Source of the DNA: VAYN01 sp963702075
GTDB lineage: Bacteria > Actinomycetota > Thermoleophilia > Solirubrobacterales > 70-9
Direction of reading: 5' to 3'
Assembly: GCA_963702075.1 (NCBI GenBank)
Contig: OY969703.1
Span: 620,001 to 684,000, forward strand
Length of the DNA: 64,000 nt
Shown piece after piece: positions 35,288 to 43,303 of this stretch. The position numbers and the translations under genes are program-made. Below the pieces are notes generated by a model, which was given only the letters and a program-made list of their open reading frames with translations, made no database searches and was not told where the DNA came from. Position 1 is the stretch's first letter; each line of letters starts with the position of its first letter.

Positions 35288-37279
35288 ATGAGCTACTTCG
35301 TCACCGGCGCCACTGGCTTCATCGGCCGCAATCTGGTCGAGAAGTTGCTGCAGCGCGAGGGCACCGTATACGGGCTGGTGCGGGCCGGCTCGCGCGGGCG
35401 GCTGGAGGAGCTGCGGACCAGCCTCGGCGCCGACGGCGCTCGCATCGTCCCGATCACCGGCGACCTCTCCCAGCCTGGACTCGGTGTCTCCGAGGAGGAC
35501 CTACTGCAGATGCGGGGCGAGATCGACCACCTCTTCCACCTCGCCGCGATCTACGACCTGACCGCCGACGCCGAGGCCCAGGAGATCGCCAACGTCGAGG
35601 GGACGCGCCACGCGATCGAGCTCGCCGGGGCGCTCGAGGCCGGCTGCTTCCACCAGGTCAGCTCGATCGCCGCCGCCGGTCTCTACAAGGGCGTCTGGAC
35701 CGAGGACATGTTCGACGAGGCGGAAAAGCTCGACAACAACCCCTACTTCCGCACCAAGCACGAGTCCGAGCGGCTGGTCCGCGACGAGTGCCAGCGCCCC
35801 TGGCGGGTCTACCGGCCGGGGATCGTCGTCGGCGACTCGCGCACCGGGGAGATCGACAAGATCGACGGCCCCTACTACTTCTTCAAGAGCCTGCAGCGGC
35901 TGCGGCGGGTGGCACCGTCCTGGCTGCCGGTGCTCGGGATCGAGGGCGGTGAGATCAACATCGTCCCGGTCGACTACGTCGCCGCGGCGATCGACCACAT
36001 CGCCCACAAACCTCGGCTCAACGGGCGCGCCTTCCACCTCACCGACCCCAATCCGCACACCGCCGGCGAAGTGATCAACCTCTTCGCCCGGGCCGCCGAC
36101 GCGCCGCAGATGGCGGTGCGGCTGGACACCGACGTGACCGAGCCGGCGACCGGGGCGGTGCGGACGGCGCTGAGGCTCCTCCCGCCGGCGAAGCAGGCCG
36201 CCAAGGCGGCGCTGAACCAGCTCGGCCTGCCGGCGGAGCTGCTCAGCTACGTCGATTATCCGACCAGCTTCGACTCGACCCGGACGCAGAAAGCCCTCAA
36301 AGGCTCCGGGATCGAGGTGCCGCCGCTGGAGAGCTATGCGACCCGGGTCTGGGACTACTGGGAGCGCAACCTCGATCCCGACCTGTTCAAGGACCGCTCG
36401 CTGTCGGCGGCGGTGCGGGGCAAAATCGTCCTGATCACCGGGGCGTCTTCGGGGATCGGCAAGGCAACGGCGGTCAAGGTCGCCGACGCGGGCGGCACCG
36501 TGCTGCTGGTCGCCCGCTCGCTCGACAAGCTGGAAGAGACCCGGGAGGAGATCGTCGCCGGCGGCGGCAGCGCCCACATCCACCAGTGCGACCTCTCCGA
36601 CATCGAGGACATCGAGCGGATGGCCGAGGAGGTCCTCACCTACCACGGCCATGTCGACATCCTCGTCAACAACGCCGGCCGCTCGATCCGGCGCTCGATC
36701 GCCCTCTCCTACGACCGCTACCACGACTTCGAGCGCACGATCCAGCTCAACTACCTGGGCTCGGTGCGGCTGATCCTGGCGCTGCTGCCGGCGATGCGGG
36801 CACGCAAGGGCGGCCACATCATCAACATCAGCTCGATCGGGACGCAGACCAACCCGCCGCGCTTCTCCGCCTACGTCGCCTCGAAGGCGGCGCTGGACGC
36901 GTTCAGCCGGGTGATCGCCTCCGAGGTGCTCGAAGACAGCGTCCACATCACCACCGTGCACATGCCGCTGGTGCGGACGCCGATGATCGCGCCGACGCGG
37001 ATGTACGACATGTTCCCGGCGATCACGCCCGAGGAGGCGGCGGAGATGATTGCCAAGGCGATGATCCGGCGGCCGAAGAAGGTGGCGACCCGTCTCGGCA
37101 CTTTCGGCGAGCTGATGTACGCGGTGGCGCCGAAAGCCAGCGACTCGATCCTCAATACGGCTTACAAGTTGTTCCCGGATTCTCAGGCGGCTAAAGGGAA
37201 GAAATCGGAGGCTCGGGACAAAGCTCCTTCGACCGAGGCCGTTGCGTTTGCGCACTTGATGAAAGGCGTGCACTGGTAG
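35288..37279 (+). CDS. Fatty acyl-CoA reductase (alcohol-forming, double-Rossmann)
   Basis: A 663-residue fusion of two SDR domains. Residues 1-360 form an extended SDR with TGATGFIGRNLVE and catalytic YFRTKHESE, and residues about 375-600 form a classical SDR with TGASSGIGKATAVK, NNAGRSIRRS and FSAYVASKAALDAF. Spacing and linker (YWERNLDPDLFKDRSL) and the terminal STEAVAFAHLMKGVHW match, from memory, the alcohol-forming fatty acyl-CoA reductase of Marinobacter and mycobacterial AcrA1. It reduces long-chain acyl-CoA to fatty alcohol with NADPH. The next gene, 17 bp downstream, is an alkyl-DHAP synthase homologue, which would use such alcohols for ether lipids. Confidence 0.88.
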   Translation: MSYFVTGATGFIGRNLVEKLLQREGTVYGLVRAGSRGRLEELRTSLGADGARIVPITGDLSQPGLGVSEEDLLQMRGEIDHLFHLAAIYDLTADAEAQEIANVEGTRHAIELAGALEAGCFHQVSSIAAAGLYKGVWTEDMFDEAEKLDNNPYFRTKHESERLVRDECQRPWRVYRPGIVVGDSRTGEIDKIDGPYYFFKSLQRLRRVAPSWLPVLGIEGGEINIVPVDYVAAAIDHIAHKPRLNGRAFHLTDPNPHTAGEVINLFARAADAPQMAVRLDTDVTEPATGAVRTALRLLPPAKQAAKAALNQLGLPAELLSYVDYPTSFDSTRTQKALKGSGIEVPPLESYATRVWDYWERNLDPDLFKDRSLSAAVRGKIVLITGASSGIGKATAVKVADAGGTVLLVARSLDKLEETREEIVAGGGSAHIHQCDLSDIEDIERMAEEVLTYHGHVDILVNNAGRSIRRSIALSYDRYHDFERTIQLNYLGSVRLILALLPAMRARKGGHIINISSIGTQTNPPRFSAYVASKAALDAFSRVIASEVLEDSVHITTVHMPLVRTPMIAPTRMYDMFPAITPEEAAEMIAKAMIRRPKKVATRLGTFGELMYAVAPKASDSILNTAYKLFPDSQAAKGKKSEARDKAPSTEAVAFAHLMKGVHW

Positions 37280-37296
37280 CGAGGTAGGTTGGGCTG

Positions 37297-38904
37297 GTGA
37301 CCGAGCGGCGGCTCAAGCATTGGGGTTGGGGTTACGAGGATCAGGCGCCTACCTCGACGCAGTTGCGGGAGGCGGCAGAAGGAATTCGGGCTCGGTTCGG
37401 GTTCGGGGGTGAGATTGAGAAGCCGGTGCCGCTGGAGGCGGTGGAACTGCGCGCGCCGCGGCTGAAGCGGCCGGGGGCGTTTGGGGATCTGTTTTCGGAT
37501 GGGAAGTACGAGCGGGTGGCGCACTCGCTGGGGAAGGCTTATCGGGATGTGGTGCGGGGGTTCTATGGGAAGTTCGAGAACCCGCCGGATTTGGTCGCGT
37601 TTCCTCGGGATGAGTCTGAGATCGAGGCGGTGCTGAGTTGGGCTGAGGCCGAGGGGGCGGCGGTCGTTCCTTTTGGCGGGGGGACCAGCGTGGTCGGTGG
37701 GGTGGAGGCCAGGCTGGGGGAGCGGGCGGTGGTTTCGTTGGACCTGCGGCGGCTGGACCGGGTGCTGGAAGTGGATCCGACCTCGCTGGCGGCGCGGATC
37801 CAAGCGGGGGCCCTCGGTCCTGGGCTCGAGGATCAGCTGCGCGAGCACGGGCTGACGCTGCGGCACTTCCCGCAGTCGTTCGAGTACTCGACCCTGGGCG
37901 GCTGGATCGCGACCCGGGCCGGTGGGCACTTCGCGACGCTGGAGACCCACATCGACGATCTGGTCGAGTCGGTGCGGGCGATCACCCCGCGCGGGACCTG
38001 GGAGAGCCGGCGGCTGCCGGGCTCGGGCGCGGGGCCTTCGCCGGACCGGATGTTGATCGGCTCGGAGGGGATCCTTGGGGTGATCGCCGAGGCCTGGGTA
38101 CGGGTGCGACCCCGGCCGGAGTTCAAGGCGTCGGTGGGGGTGACCTTCGCCGACTTCGGTGCTGCCGTCGAGGCGGTCCGCGAGATCGCCCAGTCGGGTC
38201 TCTACCCCGCCAACTGTCGCCTCCTAGACGCCGAGGAGGCTGGCTTCACCGGGGCCGGCGACGGCAGCAGCCACCTCCTGCTCCTCGGCTTCGAGTCGGC
38301 GCAGCTTCCAGTTGACGCCCCGATGGAGCAAGCGCTGGAAATTGCCCGAGAGCACGGCGGCATCCCGGGCGAGGTCCGTTCTTCCGGCGGCCAGGGCGAC
38401 GGCGGCGCGGTCGACACGTGGCGTGGGGCGTTCTTGCTCGCGCCGTATCTGCGTGACACCTTCGTCGCCTGCGGCGTTCTCTCCGAGACGTTCGAGACGG
38501 CGATCACCTGGGATCGCTTCGAGGAGTTCCACGCATCGGTGATGGAGACGGCGCGGCGGGCTATCTCCGAGGCGAGCGGGGTTCCCGCCGACGGGCCGGG
38601 ATCACCGCGCGTCAGTTGCCGCTTCACCCACGTCTATCCGGACGGCGTCGCGCCCTACTTCACGGTCCTCGCGCCGGCGATCCGCGGCGGCGAGGTCGAG
38701 CAGTGGGACGAGGTCAAGGCCGCCGTCTCCGCGGCGATCCTCGACGCCGGCGGCACGATCACCCACCACCACGCGGTCGGCCGCGATCACCGGCCCTGGT
38801 ACGACCGCCAGCGCCCGGCCCCCTTCGCCGCCGCCCTCCGCGCCGCCAAGGCCGAGCTCGATCCTGCAGGCATGCTCAACCCAGGCGTCCTCATCGACCC
38901 CTGA
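37297..38904 (+). CDS. Alkyldihydroxyacetonephosphate synthase-like FAD enzyme
   Basis: A 535-residue FAD-binding protein of the VAO/PCMH fold. The family hallmarks are WGWGYED near the N-terminus, HSLGKAYRDVVRGFYGKF, the FAD loop VPFGGGTSVVGGVE (about 127-140), LRHFPQSFEYSTLGGWIATR, and the C-terminal triple His in ITHHHAVGRDH, which in AGPS-type enzymes is needed for catalysis. These exchange the acyl chain of acyl-DHAP for a fatty alcohol, the first ether bond of ether lipids. The start is GTG. The first 450 bases use unusually many G-ending codons for this window. Coupling with a fatty-acyl-CoA reductase supports the assignment; other alkyl or D-lactate-type oxidases are less likely. Confidence 0.85.
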   Translation: MTERRLKHWGWGYEDQAPTSTQLREAAEGIRARFGFGGEIEKPVPLEAVELRAPRLKRPGAFGDLFSDGKYERVAHSLGKAYRDVVRGFYGKFENPPDLVAFPRDESEIEAVLSWAEAEGAAVVPFGGGTSVVGGVEARLGERAVVSLDLRRLDRVLEVDPTSLAARIQAGALGPGLEDQLREHGLTLRHFPQSFEYSTLGGWIATRAGGHFATLETHIDDLVESVRAITPRGTWESRRLPGSGAGPSPDRMLIGSEGILGVIAEAWVRVRPRPEFKASVGVTFADFGAAVEAVREIAQSGLYPANCRLLDAEEAGFTGAGDGSSHLLLLGFESAQLPVDAPMEQALEIAREHGGIPGEVRSSGGQGDGGAVDTWRGAFLLAPYLRDTFVACGVLSETFETAITWDRFEEFHASVMETARRAISEASGVPADGPGSPRVSCRFTHVYPDGVAPYFTVLAPAIRGGEVEQWDEVKAAVSAAILDAGGTITHHHAVGRDHRPWYDRQRPAPFAAALRAAKAELDPAGMLNPGVLIDP

Positions 38905-38917
38905 CTAACCTTTGCCT

Positions 38918-39097
38918 ATGCCCCCCCAGCAGCATGAGCCGCGACCGCGGCAGGAGGATCCGTGGCGCGCCAACGAGGAAGCCCGCCGTCGCCAGGTGCG
39001 CGAAGACGCCGGCCGACCGCTGGCGGTAAACCTCGCCGAAGGCCTGGCGCTGAGCGAATTCCTCTCCACCTTCACCGGAAGCGCCAAGCGCAGTTGA
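38918..39097 (+). CDS. Small hydrophilic protein, possible antitoxin-like partner
   Basis: A 59-residue, highly charged protein: a Pro/Gln-rich start, RANEEARRRQVREDAGRP helix, and LAEGLALSEFLSTFTGSA. Its stop codon overlaps the TTG start of the nucleotidyltransferase gene (TTGA), so the pair is translationally coupled. I recall similar small-protein/nucleotidyltransferase pairs in Thermoleophilia, but cannot check here. It has no DNA-binding motif I can recognise. The arrangement resembles toxin-antitoxin modules with the small gene first. Confidence 0.6.
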   Translation: MPPQQHEPRPRQEDPWRANEEARRRQVREDAGRPLAVNLAEGLALSEFLSTFTGSAKRS

Positions 39098-39591
39098 GCA
39101 CGACCCCGCTGCGTCTGCGCGAGCTGCTCCAGCGGCTGGTCGAGGCGGAGATCAGTTTCATCCTCGTTGGCGGCCTCGCCGTCAATGCCTGGGGATATAT
39201 GCGGAGCACGCAGGACGTAGACGTGGTCCCGGACCCCGATCCCGAGAACTTGGCGAAGCTCGACGAGCTCCTGCGGGAATTGGGGGGGAAGGTGGACGTC
39301 GGCGGACACCTGCTGGACTCAAACTCGATCTCGACCTTCCTGCGGACGGGCGACAGGACCTTCGTCCGCACCGAACTCGGTCAGGTCGACGTCCTGCAGG
39401 GCCTGCCGCAGGTCCCTCGCTACGAGGAGTTGGAGAAGCAGGCCAAGCAGATCGACATCAACGGCTTGTCGGTGCGGGTCTGCTCCTTGGAGCACCTGCT
39501 CGAGATGAAGCGCGCCAGCGGCCGGCCGCGCGACCACGACGACGTCCAGGAACTGGAAGCCGCCCAGGAGCCAGGTGGGGAGCGGTCTTGA
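39094..39591 (+). CDS. Nucleotidyltransferase (MNT/DUF6036-like)
   Basis: A 165-residue protein with the nucleotidyltransferase motif FILVGGLAVNAWGYMRST followed by QDVDVVPD (GG...DxD). A downstream stretch, VCSLEHLLEMKRASGRPRDHD, carries the K.....R..D signature common to AbiEii/MNT-type enzymes. The start is TTG, overlapping the preceding small gene. Members of this superfamily often act as toxins, AMP-transferring antitoxins or phage-defence proteins. Whether this one is a toxin, an antitoxin or something else cannot be told from sequence. Confidence 0.75.
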   Translation: MSTTPLRLRELLQRLVEAEISFILVGGLAVNAWGYMRSTQDVDVVPDPDPENLAKLDELLRELGGKVDVGGHLLDSNSISTFLRTGDRTFVRTELGQVDVLQGLPQVPRYEELEKQAKQIDINGLSVRVCSLEHLLEMKRASGRPRDHDDVQELEAAQEPGGERS

Positions 39592-39641
39592 CGGCTCCCG
39601 GCGCTACCCTTTCGCAACTTCAGCCCCAGGCCGGGTAGTTC

Positions 39642-40628
39642 GTGGAAGTGCCCGAGCCGACGCGTCCCTCGATGGAAACGATCACCTCCGAACAGCCCAC
39701 CGTGCCGACCCCGCCGACGCAGTCGCACGAGCCCGACACCGGCGAAGTCGTGCCACGCCGCTCGCCGCTGCGGGCCGCGATCAAGACGGGGCGGCCGAAG
39801 GAGTGGATCAAAAACGTCTTCGTCTTCGCCGGGCTGCTCTTCTCCGGCAAGTTCAACCAGTCGCACGACGTCCTGGAGGCGTTCGTCACCTTCGTCGCCT
39901 TCTGCCTGATCTCCAGCGCCGGCTACTTCGTCAACGACCTGCTCGACGTCGAGCTCGATCGCAAGCACCCGAAGAAGCGCTTCCGCCCGCTGGCGGCGCG
40001 CGAGCTCTCAGAGGCCGCGGCGAAAGCGATCGCCCCGGCCCTGGCCGTCGTAGCGATCGCGATCGCCTTCACCGTCAACTGGCAGGTCGGCCTGATGGTC
40101 ATCGGCTACGGCATCGCCCAGGTGGCATACAGCCTCGGCCTCAAGCAGATCGTGATCATCGACGTGATGACGCTGGCGGGCCTGTTCATCCTCCGCGTCG
40201 CCGCCGGCGCCAGCGCCGTCGAAGCCCACGCCTCCGAGTGGCTGATCCTCTGCACCGGCATGCTCGCCGCCTTCCTCGGCTTCACCAAGCGCCGCCAGGA
40301 GGCGGTCTCCGAGCTGCACGAGGGCACCTCGACCCGGCCGGTCCTCGAGCACTACTCGCTGCCCTTCCTCGACCAGATGGTCTCGATGGTCACGACCGGC
40401 ACCGTGATCAGCTACGCGATCTACACCGTCAACTCGCCGATCATCGGCAGCAAGATGATGCTCACGATCCCGCCCGTCGTCTACGGCATCTTCCGCTACC
40501 TCTACCTGATCTACGACCGCAACGACGACCGCTCGATGTCCGGCATCATCGCCGGCGACCGCGGCATTCAAGCCGCCGGCGCCGCCTTCGCAATCATCGC
40601 CTTCCTGCTGCTCTACGTGTTCAAGTAG
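39642..40628 (+). CDS. Decaprenyl-phosphate phosphoribosyltransferase-like UbiA enzyme
   Basis: A 328-residue membrane prenyltransferase with about eight helices after a 40-residue soluble N-terminus. The Asp-rich motif is NDLLDVELDRKHPKKRF, close to that of mycobacterial Rv3806c (UbiA), and RPKEWIKNVFVFAGLL matches the same family start. Those enzymes transfer phosphoribose from PRPP to decaprenyl phosphate, the first step to decaprenyl-phospho-arabinose for cell-wall glycans. The second motif is VIIDVMTLAGLFILR. A GTG start at 39642 or an ATG at 39672 are both possible. No arabinan genes are adjacent. Confidence 0.85.
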   Translation: MEVPEPTRPSMETITSEQPTVPTPPTQSHEPDTGEVVPRRSPLRAAIKTGRPKEWIKNVFVFAGLLFSGKFNQSHDVLEAFVTFVAFCLISSAGYFVNDLLDVELDRKHPKKRFRPLAARELSEAAAKAIAPALAVVAIAIAFTVNWQVGLMVIGYGIAQVAYSLGLKQIVIIDVMTLAGLFILRVAAGASAVEAHASEWLILCTGMLAAFLGFTKRRQEAVSELHEGTSTRPVLEHYSLPFLDQMVSMVTTGTVISYAIYTVNSPIIGSKMMLTIPPVVYGIFRYLYLIYDRNDDRSMSGIIAGDRGIQAAGAAFAIIAFLLLYVFK

Positions 40629-40665
40629 CAACCAGAGCATCAGTAGGGCCGCCTACTATCTCAGT

Positions 40666-42096
40666 ATGAGCAGCGAGGCAAAGCCGCTTTCCCCGCAAGA
40701 GGTATCGGATATCGATGCTCAGTATCAACCTTTTCCCAAGTTTGAAGATTGGCCACAGAAAGTTCCGCGCACGGACCTGTGGAGTACCGCACTTAAGAGG
40801 TTCCAAGAAGCTTCAGGGAATGCAAGTCCGGAGGAGCTCGCAAAAGCTCAGGATGTAGCGCTGCGGACTGCCGCCTTCGATACGGGGGCTATCGAGGGTC
40901 TCTATCCAACCGACAGAGGCCTGACCTTTACCGTTGCGACCCAAGCAGCGGCTTGGGAACAGGAAGTAGTAGAGCGTAGTGCCAACGCGCTTGAGCTATT
41001 CAAGGCTCAGCTCGAGGCCTTCGAGCTTGTGTTGGACTTAGCAACGAAGCAATTTCCTGTCCTCACGCAGGTCTGGATTCGGCGGATCCACGAGGTGATT
41101 ACCGGCCCCCAGGCCACCTACGCTGTAATCACTGCGGTCGGACCCCAGGAGCAGGCTCTTCCGAAGGGCGAATACAAGACGCAGCCAAATCACGTTCGGA
41201 CGGCTGACGGCGCGATACATGCCTATGCGCCAGTCGAGACGACGCAGCCGGAACTAGAGCGCCTAGTAGTCGAAACCGAAACCCATAAATTTCGGGAAGC
41301 CCACCCGATTGTCCAGGCTTCATATGTTCACTATGCCCTCGCCGCTATCCATCCCTTTGCGGACGGAAATGGTCGGGTTGCTCGTGCCGTAGCGTCTGCT
41401 TATACCTATCGGATTGCTTCGGTTCCATTGCTAGTTCTCGATCACCATCGGGATCTCTACTTCGCGACCCTTTCCGAAGCCGACGCACGCAATGCAGATC
41501 CATTTGTGGATTTCATGGCTAGGGTAAGTAGGGATGCAATTGAAATGGTGACCGAGATGCTGAAGTCGGCTAGGGCACCGCAACCTGAGGACGTTCTGGC
41601 ACGTTTCCGGGAGATGTACATCGCTCAGGGAGAGTTGTCTCACCAGCAACTTGATGCACTCGCGAGCGAGCTTGCCGAAACGGCGGGAGCCATGCTGTCC
41701 ACCCAGATTTCAGAGTTAACGCTCCCTGACGGAGTCGCCCTTCAAGCTGTAAATGGATCAGGCGCCAGACAACATCCTCCCTCTGGCTTTCGATCGATTG
41801 TGAAACCCGCACCTCGGTATGTCCAACTCGATTTCACGGCAGCAGCCCCAGGCAACGCCAATCTTCGAATTATTTTCGAGGTCTTTGTGTCGACTGAATC
41901 GGATACGGCCACGTCGATGCTCATCCGCTCAGATATTGATGGAGACGAGCTTGTACTTGGCTTGGCAGATCTGTCGCCTCAGCTCTCAAGCGCTGCTCGA
42001 CTGAGACTCGCAAGCTATCTGCGCAGGGCAGTTGGGATCGGGCTTGATGCGTTATTAAGCCAGTCCAGACAACAGATGGAAAATCGCGGCTACTAG
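40666..42096 (+). CDS. Fic-domain protein (AMPylator), low-GC
   Basis: A 476-residue protein with a full Fic motif HPFADGNGRVARA, which binds ATP and transfers AMP to Tyr/Ser/Thr of target proteins. An N-terminal segment AAFDTGAIEGLYP contains T-x3-E-G, the form of the inhibitory helix motif [S/T]xxxE[G/N] that occupies the ATP site in class II Fic proteins. The C-terminal 150 residues are not recognised. Base composition is much lower in G+C than neighbours by eye and codons are A/T-rich in third position, a strong sign of recent acquisition. Its TAG stop overlaps the stop of the convergent operon. The target is unknown. Confidence 0.88.
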   Translation: MSSEAKPLSPQEVSDIDAQYQPFPKFEDWPQKVPRTDLWSTALKRFQEASGNASPEELAKAQDVALRTAAFDTGAIEGLYPTDRGLTFTVATQAAAWEQEVVERSANALELFKAQLEAFELVLDLATKQFPVLTQVWIRRIHEVITGPQATYAVITAVGPQEQALPKGEYKTQPNHVRTADGAIHAYAPVETTQPELERLVVETETHKFREAHPIVQASYVHYALAAIHPFADGNGRVARAVASAYTYRIASVPLLVLDHHRDLYFATLSEADARNADPFVDFMARVSRDAIEMVTEMLKSARAPQPEDVLARFREMYIAQGELSHQQLDALASELAETAGAMLSTQISELTLPDGVALQAVNGSGARQHPPSGFRSIVKPAPRYVQLDFTAAAPGNANLRIIFEVFVSTESDTATSMLIRSDIDGDELVLGLADLSPQLSSAARLRLASYLRRAVGIGLDALLSQSRQQMENRGY

Positions 42097-42512
42097 GCCA
42101 GTCCGACCTCGCCCGACTCCTCCATCAGATAGAAGCGGGCGCGGCCTATCTCCTCGCCGTTGACCTGGACTACGGCGGCGTGGGGGCCGGCGGTGGCGAA
42201 GGAGGCGGTGGCGGCTATCGACATGACCAGGCGTTGCTCCTGGCCTTCGGGGAGGCCGGGGGGGCGGCCGGTCTCGAAGTTGGCGGTGAGGCCGTCGCCC
42301 AGCTCCTGGCCGTCGGGGTCCTGGACGCTGACGACCAGCTCGTGGGGGCTGTTGGTCTCGTGCCAGGCGATGTCGATGCCGAGGCCGATCGAGAAGGACC
42401 ACTCGGAGGGCAGTTCGGGGAGGCGGAGGACATTCCAGCCGCCGCCGGTCAGGTAGAGCTTGCCGTTGACGGCCTCGCTGTAGTCGCAGAGGAGGAGGAA
42501 GCCGATGTTCAC
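42093..42512 (-). CDS. Hypothetical protein, third gene of a coupled operon
   Basis: A 139-residue protein beginning MNIGFLLLCDYSEAVNGKLY, predicted to be a beta-rich domain (LTGGGWNVLRLPEL, VQVNGEEIGRARFYL). It may belong to a family of uncharacterised proteins (DUF6941-like from memory). The GTG start overlaps the preceding stop (GTGA). Its stop codon overlaps the acquired Fic gene's stop by 4 bp. No signal peptide or catalytic motif seen. The function is unknown. Confidence 0.65.
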   Translation of the reverse strand: MNIGFLLLCDYSEAVNGKLYLTGGGWNVLRLPELPSEWSFSIGLGIDIAWHETNSPHELVVSVQDPDGQELGDGLTANFETGRPPGLPEGQEQRLVMSIAATASFATAGPHAAVVQVNGEEIGRARFYLMEESGEVGLA

Positions 42513-42841
42513 GGGGCCTCGCCCTCGGCGTAGGGGATGACGGGGAGGTCGGAGCGGAGCTCGACCTTGCCGCCCCTGCTGAACTGGACGTCGATCGTCT
42601 CGTTCTTGCGGTAGGTGCCGAAGAGGCCCAGGTACATCGCCAGCCAACGGCCGGTTCCGACCTTCTCCTTGACGATCGGGCGGTCGAAGACGATCTCGGC
42701 GGCTTCGATCCGGTAGGTCCCCTTGGGTTGTTCGATCCCGTTGATGAAGACGGTGAAGGGCGGTTCGGCGCCTGCGGGCAGCTTCACCCGCTCGCCGGCG
42801 GCGTAGCTGCCCTTCGGAATCTCGGTCTCGGTCTTGCTCAT
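42509..42841 (-). CDS. Hypothetical protein, second gene of a coupled operon
   Basis: A 110-residue, probably beta-rich protein with INGIEQPKGTYRIEAAEIVF and WLAMYLGLFGTYRKNETIDV. Its start overlaps the stop of the upstream gene (ATGA) and its stop overlaps the start of the next. No recognised family. The tight coupling suggests the three proteins act together. Confidence 0.65.
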   Translation of the reverse strand: MSKTETEIPKGSYAAGERVKLPAGAEPPFTVFINGIEQPKGTYRIEAAEIVFDRPIVKEKVGTGRWLAMYLGLFGTYRKNETIDVQFSRGGKVELRSDLPVIPYAEGEAP

Positions 42842-43191
42842 CGGGTCTCCGCCTCCAGAGTCTCGCGCACGAGGTCGAACGGCGTGTCGTGGTGGCTCGG
42901 ATCGAGCTCCTCCCGCACCACCCCGCCGCTGAAAGGCATGAAAGTCCCATCCCCCCGCACGTCCACCCCCGCCACCGGCTTGCGAAATACCCCGCGCCCG
43001 CTCAGCTGCAACCGCGCCAGAACCTGGTCCCCCGGCTCGTAGTCCCGCAGCGACTGCACCCGGTGCGCCGGCCCCTCACTGCGAATGGCCAAAGCCCGCG
43101 CCCGCATAGCGGCAACTGCCTCCCCAAGGTCATCGAACTCCGCGTGGTCGACATCCGACCCATGCCGGACCGTCAGCTTCCAACGAGACAT
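42838..43191 (-). CDS. Hypothetical protein, first gene of a coupled operon
   Basis: A 117-residue protein starting MSRWKLTVRHGSDVDHAEFD, with a helix (LGEAVAAMRARALAIR) and then beta-type sequence (YEPGDQVLARLQLSGRGVF). It resembles a small cytoplasmic protein with an alpha-beta N-terminus; no family recognised. A perfect 27-bp hairpin lies just upstream, between this gene and citrate synthase. Confidence 0.65.
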   Translation of the reverse strand: MSRWKLTVRHGSDVDHAEFDDLGEAVAAMRARALAIRSEGPAHRVQSLRDYEPGDQVLARLQLSGRGVFRKPVAGVDVRGDGTFMPFSGGVVREELDPSHHDTPFDLVRETLEAETR

Positions 43192-43216
43192 AGCGGCAGC
43201 CTAAAGCGATGGCAGT

Positions 43217-43294
43217 GGGGGTCAGGTGCCCCTCGCCAGACACTCAACCACGAGCCATTGGCGAGTGGTGTCTGGCGAGGGGCACCTGACCCCC
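43217..43294 (-). repeat. Palindromic hairpin P1, copy 1
   Basis: A perfect 27-bp stem (43217-43243 with 43268-43294; outer part begins GGGGGTCAGGTGCCCC) surrounds a 24-base loop. Read on the minus strand the loop is CACTCGCCAATGGCTCGTGG then TTGA. Copy 2 at 48171 has the same loop and inner stem but a different outer stem. It lies 10 bp beyond the citrate synthase stop, so it may also terminate that gene. Confidence 0.85.
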
Positions 43295-43303
43295 GCCCAG
43301 CGC

